Assembly: GCF_019039215.1 (NCBI RefSeq)
Contig: NZ_JAHNZZ010000001.1
Span: 1,195,496-1,259,495 of the forward strand
Length of the DNA stretch: 64,000 nucleotides
DNA from: Bacillus sp. FJAT-29790
GTDB lineage: Bacteria > Bacillota > Bacilli > Bacillales > Cytobacillaceae
Direction: 5' to 3'
Positions 41,903-50,580 of this stretch are shown one piece after another. The notes under the pieces were generated by a model, which was given only the letters and a program-made list of their open reading frames with translations, made no database searches and was not told the origin of the DNA. The first letter of the stretch is position 1. Each line of letters begins with the position of its first letter. Made by a program: the position numbers and the translations under genes.

Positions 41903-43882
41903 ATGAAATCAAATCAGATTGCAGAAAAGTTTCAAGGAAATCGATTAGATCCTGTCACATTTGAAGTATTGAAAAATGGTTTCGTTAACCTTGTTGACCA
42001 AATGGCCGAACAAATCTTACGAACTTGTTATTCATTCGTTATTTATAATCGTGATTTCAGCTGTGCACTTTGTGATGCTGAAGGAAATACAGTTATGCAA
42101 GGAACACAAGATATTTCCGTGCATGTAGGAACTTTGCATTTAACAGCAAAAGCCGTTTTAGAGGATTTTAAAGACGATATCAATCCTGGTGATGTTTTTT
42201 TAGTAAATGATCCATACCGTGGGGGTACGCATTTTAATGATACACGTGTGGTCCTCCCAGTATTTTACGGAGATAAGTTAATTGCGTTAATGCAGACAAA
42301 TGGCCACTGGGCAGATATGGGCGGTTCAACACCAGGTTCTTTTGATATCAATGCAAAAGAGCATTATGGTGAAGGGGTAAGAATTCCGCCTGTTCGGATT
42401 TATAGTAAGGGTACTTACTTAAAAGACGTTGTCAATTTATTAGCATCAAATATGCGAGTTCCTGAAGAAAGAATCGGTGATTTGCGCGCTCAAGTAGAAG
42501 CCGCAAAAGTTGGCCAAACTCAGTTGCTTGAAATCGTAAAAAAATACGGCATTGAGACAACGCTTATTGCATTTGAAGAAGTTCAAGATTATGTAGAACG
42601 GTTGGCAAAAGTAAAAATTTCTTCTTTACCAAATGGAACATGGCAAACCGTTGATTATATTGATATGGACCCAGAAATAGGGGATGGTCTCATCCCAATT
42701 CACGTTAAGATGACCATAACTGATGATGAAATTATCTATGATTTAAGTAGATCTCATCGATATATTAGCTGTTTTTTAAACTCAGGTTTTGGTGCTACAT
42801 TATCAGCGATATATGCAGGAACGAAGACCTTTTTTCCGGAAATCCCTTTAAACTCAGGCTTTTATCGAGTAGTAACAGCTGAATTACCAGAAGATTCTGT
42901 CGTTAATGCACCAGCTCCTATTGCTGTAACAGGATTTTGTTCAGGAACGTACGAAAAAATTATGAATGCTTGCTTTGAACTATGGTCTAATATTATGCCT
43001 GAAAGAGCGATTGCCTGTTCCTTCAACTTAGAGTACTTACTAATCGGTGGTACCGATCAAAGAACGGATCACAATAATTACTTTATGTGGTATGACTGGA
43101 TGGCAGGGGGCCACGGTGGCCGTTATGATCGCGATGGTGCAAATGCTACATCTCCAGTGTTTGGTGTTGGTTTAAGCGTACAGCCATGTGAGGGTCAAGA
43201 AAGACTCTCACCTGTCATAACAACTAAACATCAAATCATTACAGACTCAGCTGGACCAGGTAAATACCGGGGGGGATGTGGAGTTGAAAAAGGTGGAGTC
43301 TTATCAAAAATTAATAATACAGTCATGTCCTATTGTTGTGATCGTTCACGCTCGGTAACATGGGGGATCTTCGGCGGACTTCCATCTTATCCTCATGGCG
43401 CATGGTTTAACCCAGGAAAAGAGGATGAACAATATTTAGGAGCGATTTTCTCAAACGTAAAAGTAAAAAGTGGAGACTCCTTTATCAGGCCTTCTGCAGG
43501 TGGAGGAGGATTGGGAGATCCACTTGAGAGAAATCCATTGGCTGTTTTAGAAGATGTAATTGATGACTACGTCTCAATTGAGAGAGCAAAAAAAGATTAT
43601 GGGGTTGTAATTAGCGAAATAGACAGAGATCTAGATCTATTTGAAATTGATTACGAAGCGACAGAAATTGAAAGAAATTATATTCGAAAACATCGAAAAC
43701 AGTGGTTAGAGGTGGACGCGCGTATTGTTGAAGAACAATTTAATAATAGTGAGATTGATAAATTAGATGTCCTTCGAAAGTATGGTGTGATAATTGATTA
43801 CTCAACGAATAAGGTATTATTAAAATCAACAAAACAATTTAGAGAATCGATGAAACAACGTTCGCTGGCTTATTGGGATTAA
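41903..43882 (+). CDS. hyuB: Hydantoinase/oxoprolinase family, subunit B
   Basis: Catalytic partner of HyuA. Landmarks: DPVTFEVLKNGFVNLVDQMA at the N-terminus, FSCALCDAEGNTVMQGTQDI, DVFLVNDPYRGGTHFNDT, NGHWADMGGSTPGS with conserved metal-site His/Asp, and the C-terminal SAGPGKYRGGCGVEKG and PSAGGGGLGDPLERNP. At 659 residues it is somewhat longer than the ~580-residue N-methylhydantoinase B because of a C-terminal charged extension of about 80 residues, as in some carboxylase relatives. GAGGGGTG site; operon with hyuA. Hydrolase and carboxylase functions cannot be separated by sequence alone. Confidence 0.88.
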   Translation: MKSNQIAEKFQGNRLDPVTFEVLKNGFVNLVDQMAEQILRTCYSFVIYNRDFSCALCDAEGNTVMQGTQDISVHVGTLHLTAKAVLEDFKDDINPGDVFLVNDPYRGGTHFNDTRVVLPVFYGDKLIALMQTNGHWADMGGSTPGSFDINAKEHYGEGVRIPPVRIYSKGTYLKDVVNLLASNMRVPEERIGDLRAQVEAAKVGQTQLLEIVKKYGIETTLIAFEEVQDYVERLAKVKISSLPNGTWQTVDYIDMDPEIGDGLIPIHVKMTITDDEIIYDLSRSHRYISCFLNSGFGATLSAIYAGTKTFFPEIPLNSGFYRVVTAELPEDSVVNAPAPIAVTGFCSGTYEKIMNACFELWSNIMPERAIACSFNLEYLLIGGTDQRTDHNNYFMWYDWMAGGHGGRYDRDGANATSPVFGVGLSVQPCEGQERLSPVITTKHQIITDSAGPGKYRGGCGVEKGGVLSKINNTVMSYCCDRSRSVTWGIFGGLPSYPHGAWFNPGKEDEQYLGAIFSNVKVKSGDSFIRPSAGGGGLGDPLERNPLAVLEDVIDDYVSIERAKKDYGVVISEIDRDLDLFEIDYEATEIERNYIRKHRKQWLEVDARIVEEQFNNSEIDKLDVLRKYGVIIDYSTNKVLLKSTKQFRESMKQRSLAYWD

Positions 43883-43890
43883 TTTTAAGA

Positions 43891-43915
43891 AACAAGGGTC
43901 AATTCGACCCTTGTT
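43891..43915 (+). other. Perfect hairpin between hyuB and the permease gene
   Basis: AACAAGGGTC-AATTC-GACCCTTGTT: a 10-bp perfect stem with a 5-base loop and no T-run. Probably an intra-operon stem that adjusts the permease mRNA level or acts as a weak terminator. Confidence 0.5.
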
Positions 43916-43947
43916 ATTAAAATAAAATTAAAAAAGGAGATGAAAAT

Positions 43948-45372
43948 ATGGCTGAGATTTCAAAACCGAATGTATTTACTGATGAGGAGCTACACAAAGA
44001 AGTAAAAAAGGATGACTTTGCACTTGAAAAAGTCCCACTTGAAGGAAGGACAATGGGATGGTTAAGTATTACAAATGTTACTTTAGGTGTTGCAACAGCT
44101 ATGATTTTCATGCAAATGGGGAGCTTAATGGCAGTTAACTTTGGGGCTATCAATGCACTGATAGCAGAAATATATGCAACAGTTATTGCTGGTGCATTAG
44201 GTATCGGAATATGTTATTTTGCTGCTAAATCAGGATTAAATGTGAACTTATTGGCAAGGGGTGGAGGTTTTGGCTATATCGGAGCCTCAATAACCTCCTT
44301 GATCTATGCTTTAAATTTTATTATGTACTGTGCAATTGAGGGAGCTATCATGGCATTTGCTGTTCATGAGTATTTGCCAAGTATTCCAATTTGGACTCTT
44401 ATGGTTGTCTTCGGTTTAATTGTTGTTCCTCTCAATTGGTTTGGAATTAAACAGTTAGATAAGCTACAAAAGTGGTCTTTGCCAATTTTTATTATTTTAC
44501 TTGGTTCTGGATTCATACTCGCTTTTAAGATAACTCCAAAAATTGCAGGGAATGTATGGACATATTTACCAGAAGGATCCCAAGTAGGTGGGGCTGCACT
44601 ACTTGCATGTATTGGAATCATGAATGGTTTAGTCGGAATAATGGCTCTACTTGTGTCAGACTATGCAAGATTTATTAAAAAAGAAGAATTTAAAATTGGT
44701 GTATTTGCTGTCGGATTTATCCCTCAACTAGTCTGTTTCTTAATCATGGGAATCATCGGAATATGGTTTGGAGTTCGAATGGCAGAAGTAAACCCAGGAA
44801 TATATTTTGTTCAAATTCTGGGTATTGGCGGGGCATTATTTACAATTTTAACTCAAGTAAGGATCAATATTACTAACTTATATAGTGGATCATTGTCATT
44901 GGCAAGCTTTTTTGAAAACGTTTTCAAAATTAAACCAGGGAGAACATTCTGGGTTGTATTTACATCAATTGCCGCAATAATATTAATGCTAGGTGGAGTA
45001 TTGGATCATTTAGGAAACCTACTTACCTTCCAAGGAGTATTTCTTTTATCATGGGGAGCAATTTTAGTGTGTGATGCGGTTGTAGTAAAGAAAATATTAA
45101 AAATTGGCCCAAATTATTTTGAACATCGCCAAGAATATCTATATGCCTGGAATCCAGTAGGTGTCATTTCAATAATTGTATCTAGCGTAATTGGTTCAAT
45201 TGCTGCTTTCGGATATTTAGGCGTCTTTTTACAAAATATAGCAGCATTTTTCGCAGCAATCATAGCTTTTGTCCTTACGATTATTTTAGCAATTAGTACA
45301 AAAGGCAAATATTACAGTAAAAAAGTAGCTGATGATATTTCATCTAGCGAGTTCTTGTATAGCGATAAATAA
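43948..45372 (+). CDS. NCS1-family (purine-cytosine/hydantoin type) permease
   Basis: Membrane transporter of 474 residues with about twelve helices, LeuT fold. The pattern PLEGRTMGWLSITNVTLGVATAMIF is typical of the cytosine permease/PucI/Mhp1 group, followed by FAAKSGLNVNLLARGGGFGYIG and FGIKQLDKLQKWSLPIFIILL. NCS1 proteins bring in nucleobases, allantoin or hydantoins with sodium or protons, which agrees with the hyuAB genes in front. AAAAGGAG site. A 20-bp perfect palindrome matching the cre consensus lies inside the coding region (44910-44929). Confidence 0.87.
   Translation: MAEISKPNVFTDEELHKEVKKDDFALEKVPLEGRTMGWLSITNVTLGVATAMIFMQMGSLMAVNFGAINALIAEIYATVIAGALGIGICYFAAKSGLNVNLLARGGGFGYIGASITSLIYALNFIMYCAIEGAIMAFAVHEYLPSIPIWTLMVVFGLIVVPLNWFGIKQLDKLQKWSLPIFIILLGSGFILAFKITPKIAGNVWTYLPEGSQVGGAALLACIGIMNGLVGIMALLVSDYARFIKKEEFKIGVFAVGFIPQLVCFLIMGIIGIWFGVRMAEVNPGIYFVQILGIGGALFTILTQVRINITNLYSGSLSLASFFENVFKIKPGRTFWVVFTSIAAIILMLGGVLDHLGNLLTFQGVFLLSWGAILVCDAVVVKKILKIGPNYFEHRQEYLYAWNPVGVISIIVSSVIGSIAAFGYLGVFLQNIAAFFAAIIAFVLTIILAISTKGKYYSKKVADDISSSEFLYSDK
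44910..44929. promoter_or_regulatory. Intragenic palindrome matching the cre consensus
   Basis: TTTTGAAAACGTTTTCAAAA, a perfect 20-bp palindrome whose core TGAAAACGTTTTCA fits the CcpA cre consensus at every position. It lies inside the permease gene, about 965 bases from its start, encoding FENVFK. CcpA bound here could act as a transcription roadblock. Confidence 0.5.
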
Positions 45373-45627
45373 AAGGTGACAAATGATGGATGATTGGATT
45401 GCTATTCCAAAGTAGAAGAGTGGTAAGGAGTTCTATGGAACTGAAATTCGGAATATATGAATTTTTCTGCCGTTTTAGAATATATCTGCGTTAGCACAAT
45501 ATATCGATAAACCTAATAGAAACCCCGATTCAATAAGCAAGCCCCGCGGCTAAAAGGATGGAGCAATTTTTATTCATCACTTGTATTATCCGGCCTTGTC
45601 GATCTTCAATGGACAAGAGAAGTGAGG

Positions 45628-45664
45628 AAGCTAAAAGAACAAAGACCTGTTCTTTTAGCTTTTC
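45628..45664. terminator. Terminator between converging permease and DUF genes
   Basis: AAGCTAAAAGAACA and TGTTCTTTTAGCTT form a 14-bp perfect stem around a 7-base loop, followed on the + strand by TTCTTTATC. The right arm contains the stop codon of the minus-strand gene. The 250 bases before it, after the permease gene, show only broken sequence. Confidence 0.7.
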
Positions 45665-46443
45665 TTTATCTTTGATGGATTATTTACTTTGTACAAAACA
45701 GGATCCTCAACGATAAATTCTGTTTCTACATCTTTTCCTTTTGGCAATTTCTTTTTCACGATTTTCCCATCAAATTCTAGTGCCTCGCCAGGAACAAGTT
45801 CAAACTTCTTTAAAGTTTTCGAGTGAGCACACCAGGCAAGTCCCACTTCAATCGGGTTTTCTTGATGCACAACAACGTTTTCCAGTACAACTACTTCGTC
45901 ATTTTCCTCATTGAAATTATTCCAGCTTAAAGCAAACTGTTTGACTGTTGCTGTAAAATGTACCTTTTCTTCCGGCAACTCCAATTTGGATGGTTTTTCT
46001 TTCTTTTCTTTCTTCTGGGCTGGTTCTTTCGGCTCTGCTGCCTTTTTAGCTTCCTTAGAAGGATCCTTTTTGGTAATTTCCTGAACCTGTGATTGCGAAG
46101 AATCTCCGGCATCAGATAGGGATGCTTTCCCGAAGCTTGCAGCTTGCATTTCCTTAAGATAAGCTGGATGAATGCAAGATAGATTCCCGTCTTGGAATTC
46201 AATAATAAGTGTGTTGCATTCAGAAGCTTTTCCATACACTTCATAACCTTTGATGGTTACGAGTCGCTGGTGATCTTTTTCCTTGTACCAAAACTGCTTT
46301 TTCACTTCTTTTGTTGTCGATAAGCCCCATTCTCTTACTTTTTCCTCGTAGTGAGATTCGTCGGCGAAAGTTTCATATTCTCCCTTGGGAGGCAGATAGG
46401 TTGTACGATTTGATTCTTCAATGTGAGGTATTGTGATAGCCAT
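45655..46443 (-). CDS. Hypothetical protein with charged Lys/Glu/Pro linker
   Basis: Not recognised. Cytosolic protein of 262 residues with three parts: an N-terminal globular region (1-100) rich in aromatic and charged residues (EREWGLSTTKEVKKQFWYKEKDHQRL region), a low-complexity linker (~115-160) of Lys, Glu, Pro and Ala such as KKDPSKEAKKAAEPKEPAQK, and a C-terminal beta-rich region (~165-262) with VHFTATVKQFALSWNNFNEEN and VLENVVVHQENPIEVG. No signal peptide, membrane segment or catalytic motif is seen. The ATG has AAAGGATG upstream. The linker resembles those of tethering or RNA/DNA-binding proteins, but no function is assigned. Confidence 0.6.
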   Translation of the reverse strand: MAITIPHIEESNRTTYLPPKGEYETFADESHYEEKVREWGLSTTKEVKKQFWYKEKDHQRLVTIKGYEVYGKASECNTLIIEFQDGNLSCIHPAYLKEMQAASFGKASLSDAGDSSQSQVQEITKKDPSKEAKKAAEPKEPAQKKEKKEKPSKLELPEEKVHFTATVKQFALSWNNFNEENDEVVVLENVVVHQENPIEVGLAWCAHSKTLKKFELVPGEALEFDGKIVKKKLPKGKDVETEFIVEDPVLYKVNNPSKIKKS

Positions 46444-46603
46444 TTTTCAACATCCTTTCTTTATTATTGTACACCAATATTAAATCCACCAAAATCCATT
46501 CTTTTCTTTATTTTTTAATTGAAGGTTTTAATGGTGGATAATGAGAATATATTCAGTAATATTATTTTTTCCTAATAGTACATAAAGATAGAGGAGTGTT
46601 CAA

Positions 46604-48391
46604 ATGACCATATATACTAGCAGAACCGAAGTGCCAATACATGAAAAATGGAATGTAGCAGATATATATACTGATCTTAGCCAATGGGAACAGGATTACG
46701 AAATTATTGAAAAAATGGCTGAAAAACTGAAGCAATATGACGGTGAAATTCAAGATGGCAACACCTTGTATCAATATCTTAAACAAAGAGAAGAATTATC
46801 CTTTTTGTTCAATAAAGTATATGCTTATGCCATGTTGAAAGTGGATGAAGATACGAGGGAAACGACAGCTCAATCATTCTTGGACTTGGCAAAACAACTT
46901 AGTGTGAAAGTTAGCGCTTCAACTTCCTTTTTCATGCCTTATTTATTAAGTTTAGATGAAGAAACATTAACAGAATACATCACTGCAGAAGAAGGATTAA
47001 AATATTTTGAAGAGGATTTATTGGAATCGTTCCGCTATAAGCCGCATGTGTTAAGTAAGGAGCAAGAAGAAGTACTTTCCCAGCTTGGAGAAGCACTTTC
47101 AGCTCCAAGTCATACATTTGGCATGATCAATAATACCGATATTAAGTTTGGAGAAGTTACCGGTGATAACGGTGATTGCATAGAGCTTACGAGAGGGATG
47201 TATTCTAAATTAATCGAAGATGAAGACCGTGAAAAGCGCAGGGAAGCCTATAAGGCATATTATCAACCTTATGTGCAATTAAAGAATTCGATTGCATCAA
47301 CCCTTTCAGCTGCGATTAAAAATAATGTAACAATGGCTAAGATTCGGCATTACCCTTCAGCATTAGAAAAAGCTTTATTCGGTGATCAAGTGCCAAAAGA
47401 GGTATATGAAAATCTGATCGTTTCAACGAAAAACAATATCGCTCCACTCCATCGATATACCCGAATTCGTAAGGAAAAACTTCAGTTGGATGAATTAAGG
47501 CAATACGATATGAGTGTTCCGCTTGTTAAAGGAGTAAAACCTGTGATTCCTTATAACGAAGCGTATGAATTGATGTGCAAGGCCCTATCACCGCTTGGGG
47601 AGGAGTATATAAGCATCCTAAATGAGTTCAAAGACGCTCGGTATATTGATGTTAGGGAAACACCGGGCAAGCGGTCAGGTGCATACAATCTCGGAGTGTA
47701 TGGGGTTCATCCGTTTATCCTCTTAAATCATCAGGATGATTTGGATAGTTTATTTACACTCGTTCATGAATGTGGTCACGGAGTTCATAGCAAACTGAGT
47801 TCCAATCATCAACCGCAGATTACAGCTCGTTATAGTATCTTTGTTGCGGAAGTAGCTTCTACAGTCAATGAAGTATTATTAATTAACTATTTATTAAACA
47901 ATGAAAAAGATGACGAAATTCGCAAACATCTTCTTAATCATTTCATCGATCAATTTAAGGGTACATTTTTCACCCAAGTAATGTTTGCGGAGTTTGAGAA
48001 GAAGACCCATGAAATGGCAGAAAAAGGGCAGCCCTTAAATGTAGAAGTGTTTAATCAGACTTATGAATCATTGTTCAGGGAGTACAATGGAGACGAAATT
48101 GTTTTTGATGACGAAGTGAAATTTGGTTGGTCTAGGATCCCTCACTTCTATCGTCCTTTTTACGTTTACAAGTATGCAACTGGATTCGCATCAGCAATCC
48201 ACCTGGCAACTAAGATTCTTGAAGGTGATCAGTTTACACTGAATTCATATTTAGAATTCTTAAAGAGTGGCAGCTCGGATTATCCTCTTGAATTGTTAAA
48301 AAAGACAGGTGTTGATTTAACTACACCATACCCGATAGAAAATTCACTAAAACGTTTTGGGGAATTAGTGGAAGAGTTTTCTAAGCTTTAA
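46604..48391 (+). CDS. pepF: Oligoendopeptidase F (M3 metallopeptidase)
   Basis: Cytosolic zinc peptidase of 595 residues hydrolysing peptides of roughly 7-17 residues. The HEXXH zinc motif is LVHECGHGVHS, with the downstream Glu in FVAEVASTVNE; the C-terminal FGWSRIPHFYRPFYVYKYATGFA is a family hallmark. The N-terminal helical domain (residues ~15-200) closes the active-site tunnel. Length is standard. GAGGAG site. Single gene, ended by the strong hairpin at 48408. Confidence 0.93.
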   Translation: MTIYTSRTEVPIHEKWNVADIYTDLSQWEQDYEIIEKMAEKLKQYDGEIQDGNTLYQYLKQREELSFLFNKVYAYAMLKVDEDTRETTAQSFLDLAKQLSVKVSASTSFFMPYLLSLDEETLTEYITAEEGLKYFEEDLLESFRYKPHVLSKEQEEVLSQLGEALSAPSHTFGMINNTDIKFGEVTGDNGDCIELTRGMYSKLIEDEDREKRREAYKAYYQPYVQLKNSIASTLSAAIKNNVTMAKIRHYPSALEKALFGDQVPKEVYENLIVSTKNNIAPLHRYTRIRKEKLQLDELRQYDMSVPLVKGVKPVIPYNEAYELMCKALSPLGEEYISILNEFKDARYIDVRETPGKRSGAYNLGVYGVHPFILLNHQDDLDSLFTLVHECGHGVHSKLSSNHQPQITARYSIFVAEVASTVNEVLLINYLLNNEKDDEIRKHLLNHFIDQFKGTFFTQVMFAEFEKKTHEMAEKGQPLNVEVFNQTYESLFREYNGDEIVFDDEVKFGWSRIPHFYRPFYVYKYATGFASAIHLATKILEGDQFTLNSYLEFLKSGSSDYPLELLKKTGVDLTTPYPIENSLKRFGELVEEFSKL

Positions 48392-48407
48392 AGTGATAAT
48401 CTATCGA

Positions 48408-48460
48408 CTTGACCCCCATAGAACCAAAACGTATCGTTGTTGGGGGTCAAGTTATATTTT
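48408..48460 (+). terminator. Terminator of pepF
   Basis: CTTGACCCCCA and TGGGGGTCAAG form an 11-bp perfect stem with a 22-base loop, followed by TTATATTTTT. Confidence 0.7.
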
Positions 48461-48691
48461 TAGGCTGTTTTCGCATATATTGTTGTTTTAGCCTTTAAAG
48501 TTTGCCCGTTGATTTCCGCTGCGGGCACTTGCTTTCCGCGGGGAGTGACGGGAGCCTCCTCGGCGTTACCGCCTGTGGGGTCTCCCGTTCCCTCTATTCC
48601 CGCAGGAGTCAAGCGCCCTCCGCTCCAAGCAACTCAGATTATTAAATAAAAATCACATTATAAAAGCAACAAACTTTACGAAAACAGCCTA
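48461..48691. repeat. MITE-like GC-rich intergenic repeat, copy 1
   Basis: A 231-base element bounded by perfect 13-bp terminal inverted repeats, TAGGCTGTTTTCG and CGAAAACAGCCTA. The core (about 48528-48632) is far more GC-rich than the genome around it and contains nested dyads such as GGGAGTGACGGGAGCCTCC and GGGGTCTCCCGTTCC. Elements with this kind of core (CTTTCCGCGGGG, then GAGCCTCCTCGGCG, then CCCGCAGGAGTC) are scattered in many Bacillus genomes. No coding frame. A second copy in opposite orientation is at 63852-64000. Confidence 0.75.
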
Positions 48692-48732
48692 TTTTTTAAA
48701 TAATCACTAGTAAATATTTGAGTAAAACACCC

Positions 48733-49959
48733 CTACTTGGAAGACAAATATTTCCCTCGATCAAATTGATACAAGTCCATATCTGGATGATACCCTTTTG
48801 TAATTAAATCATGGATTATTTGACTTGCAATGACACTTGTAACAGTTCCATTCCCACCATAATTTAATATAAAATAACAATTAGGAAATCCTTGTTGTGT
48901 ACCAATAAGGGGGAGTCCATCGGCAGTAGTTCCGAACGTGGCTCCCCATTTATACTCCACTTTCAAGTTGGATAGGAACGGAAATAAATTTCTTATCTCG
49001 TTCAACAAGGTTTTCGTTTTACCTATTAACTTCGAATCTCTTTTAATTGGGTCAATCGTTTCCTCGTCTAATCCTCCAGCAATAATTCTGTTTTCTACTG
49101 TGGTTCGAAAATATAAATAGGGACGTGCCGTTTCCCATATTAAATCTCTAACATCCCAGCCAATTAATTCATTTATTGGTTGAGTCACAATTGCGTATGT
49201 ACTCACTAATCTGACATTAGGATTACGTTTTATTTGCTGTGTTTCATAACCGGTTGCAAAAACTACCTTTTTTGTTTTAATTGTTTTTCCATTTTTTATT
49301 TTAAAATACAAGTGCTCTCCTTTTTGAATATGATTAATGATTTCCGTTTTTTCATAGATTTTTAAGCCTTTATCTATTGCTTTTTTTGCAATGGCATGTA
49401 CGAGCTTATAAGGATTTACTTCTGCATCACCACTTGTATAAATCGCTGCAACTTTTGAGAATTGATACTTTTTTCTTATATCGTTAGCAGTGAAAAATTG
49501 AACAGGGAAATCATATTTTTGCAAAGTTTGAAATTCTGTTAGTAGACTCGGTTCATCGCTTGGTGTTGTCGCATAATATAAGCTAGATCTACGCCTGAAA
49601 TCAGGATTACTATCAAGTGTTGAAACAAGTTGGGCTAAGCAATCAATTGCTTGTAGACAAAGCTTATAATGGCGTACTGCTTTATCTTCACCAAATGTGT
49701 GAACAAGTGAAAGTAAGCTTTTATCGTTTATTAATTGCAACAGACCTGTATTTCCATACGTGCTCCCCATCCCAATCGATCGTTTATCGACAATGACGGA
49801 GTTAATCCCGCTTTCCATTAAGTAATGTGCCACCATACATCCCGATACGCCTCCTCCTATAATTAAAACCTCGCATTCAATATCGGTCTCTAAAGATGGA
49901 TAGGCTGGTGGATCAGAATAGGTATGTGGCCAAAAAAATTTCCCTGTTTGTAAATCCAC
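48733..49959 (-). CDS. DAO-type FAD-dependent oxidoreductase
   Basis: Flavoprotein of the glycine oxidase/D-amino acid oxidase superfamily, 408 residues. FAD-binding VLIIGGGVSGCMVAHYL lies at residues ~31-47, a second nucleotide contact at KKVVFATGYET, and the C-terminal FAD loop near GATFGTTADGLPLIG and NYGGNGTVTSVIA. Relatives oxidise amino acids or gamma-glutamyl amines (PuuB-like). The frame opens at ATG 49983, but GAAGGAAGTGAG lies downstream of that ATG and matches GTG 49959 as the start. Transcribed after the coat protein genes but separated from them by a terminator. The substrate is unknown. Confidence 0.82.
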   Translation of the reverse strand: MDLQTGKFFWPHTYSDPPAYPSLETDIECEVLIIGGGVSGCMVAHYLMESGINSVIVDKRSIGMGSTYGNTGLLQLINDKSLLSLVHTFGEDKAVRHYKLCLQAIDCLAQLVSTLDSNPDFRRRSSLYYATTPSDEPSLLTEFQTLQKYDFPVQFFTANDIRKKYQFSKVAAIYTSGDAEVNPYKLVHAIAKKAIDKGLKIYEKTEIINHIQKGEHLYFKIKNGKTIKTKKVVFATGYETQQIKRNPNVRLVSTYAIVTQPINELIGWDVRDLIWETARPYLYFRTTVENRIIAGGLDEETIDPIKRDSKLIGKTKTLLNEIRNLFPFLSNLKVEYKWGATFGTTADGLPLIGTQQGFPNCYFILNYGGNGTVTSVIASQIIHDLITKGYHPDMDLYQFDRGKYLSSK

Positions 49960-50000
49960 ACACTCACTTCCTTCGTAAATCATTCTGTAAAGAATCGACC

Positions 50001-50035
50001 AAAAGCCATGATGCCTGTTAACATCATGGCTTTTT
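50001..50035. terminator. Terminator after the coat protein genes
   Basis: AAAAGCCATGATG and CATCATGGCTTTT form a 13-bp perfect stem with a short loop. Symmetric A/T-runs allow use in both directions; on the minus strand it ends the CotF operon. Confidence 0.8.
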
Positions 50036-50036
50036 A

Positions 50037-50351
50037 TTAAATATTTGTCATATTTTGTTGAATGAGTTGACTCGTTTGTGTTTGTGTTTGCGTATATTGA
50101 TTAATTTGCTTTGTAATTTCTTGGTTCAGTACGGGGGAAGATGTATTGTACATTCCATGTTGGGACATATATTGATACACTTGTCCTTGCATTGTTAATG
50201 TATTTTGTAGAAGCTGTGTAAACTTTTGACGTACTTCGGGACAATTAGATTCCGTTACAGCTGTCGTATATTCACGAGCTGTTCGTTTCAAATCGCCTAG
50301 AATCGTATAAATTAAATCGGCTTCTTGTAATATCGGTTGCTGCTGATTCAT
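50037..50351 (-). CDS. CotF-family spore coat protein
   Basis: Small helical, Gln/Thr-rich protein of 104 residues from the CotF/YraD/YraF family, located in the spore coat or inner coat. The helical pair PILQEADLIYTILGDLKRTAREY and CPEVRQKFTQLLQNTLTMQGQVYQYM matches the family's four-helix core. Two ATGs follow AAGGAGG: that at 50351 has the better spacing (5 bases) and the one at 50354 is very close to the site. Second gene of a two-gene coat operon. Confidence 0.8.
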   Translation of the reverse strand: MNQQQPILQEADLIYTILGDLKRTAREYTTAVTESNCPEVRQKFTQLLQNTLTMQGQVYQYMSQHGMYNTSSPVLNQEITKQINQYTQTQTQTSQLIQQNMTNI

Positions 50352-50361
50352 CATATCCTCC

Positions 50362-50580
50362 TTATTGTGGTTGTTGTGGTGCCATTGTTTGATGTTGTTG
50401 CAATAATGCCATAAGGTCTTGATAGTGTTGTTGATGCTGGTTTATTAATTGGTTGCAAAGCGTCTTCACTTGAACGTTCATGGACTGAGTACCCGTAGAT
50501 ACGCATTGCTTTGTTAATAAATCCTCATTCGACATCGAATCAACGATGTATTCCATTTCTTTTGCTGTCAATGGGAGCAT
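50362..50580 (-). CDS. Small CotF-like coat protein (YraG type)
   Basis: Protein of 72 residues, Gln/His-rich C-terminus (HQQHYQDLMALLQQHQ), with a helix carrying the TAKEMEYIVDSMSNEDLLTK motif typical of YraG-like partners of CotF proteins. It precedes the CotF gene by 7 bases and is co-transcribed with it, as yraG and yraF are in B. subtilis. Expression in the mother cell during sporulation is expected. AAAAAGGAGG site just upstream, directly after the hairpin at 50598-50627. Confidence 0.75.
   Translation of the reverse strand: MLPLTAKEMEYIVDSMSNEDLLTKQCVSTGTQSMNVQVKTLCNQLINQHQQHYQDLMALLQQHQTMAPQQPQ

Noticed and set aside
48528..48632. GC-rich segment considered as a structured RNA or foreign gene
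   Set aside because: Its inverted terminal repeats and the second copy at the window end show it to be a dispersed repeat; no open frame.
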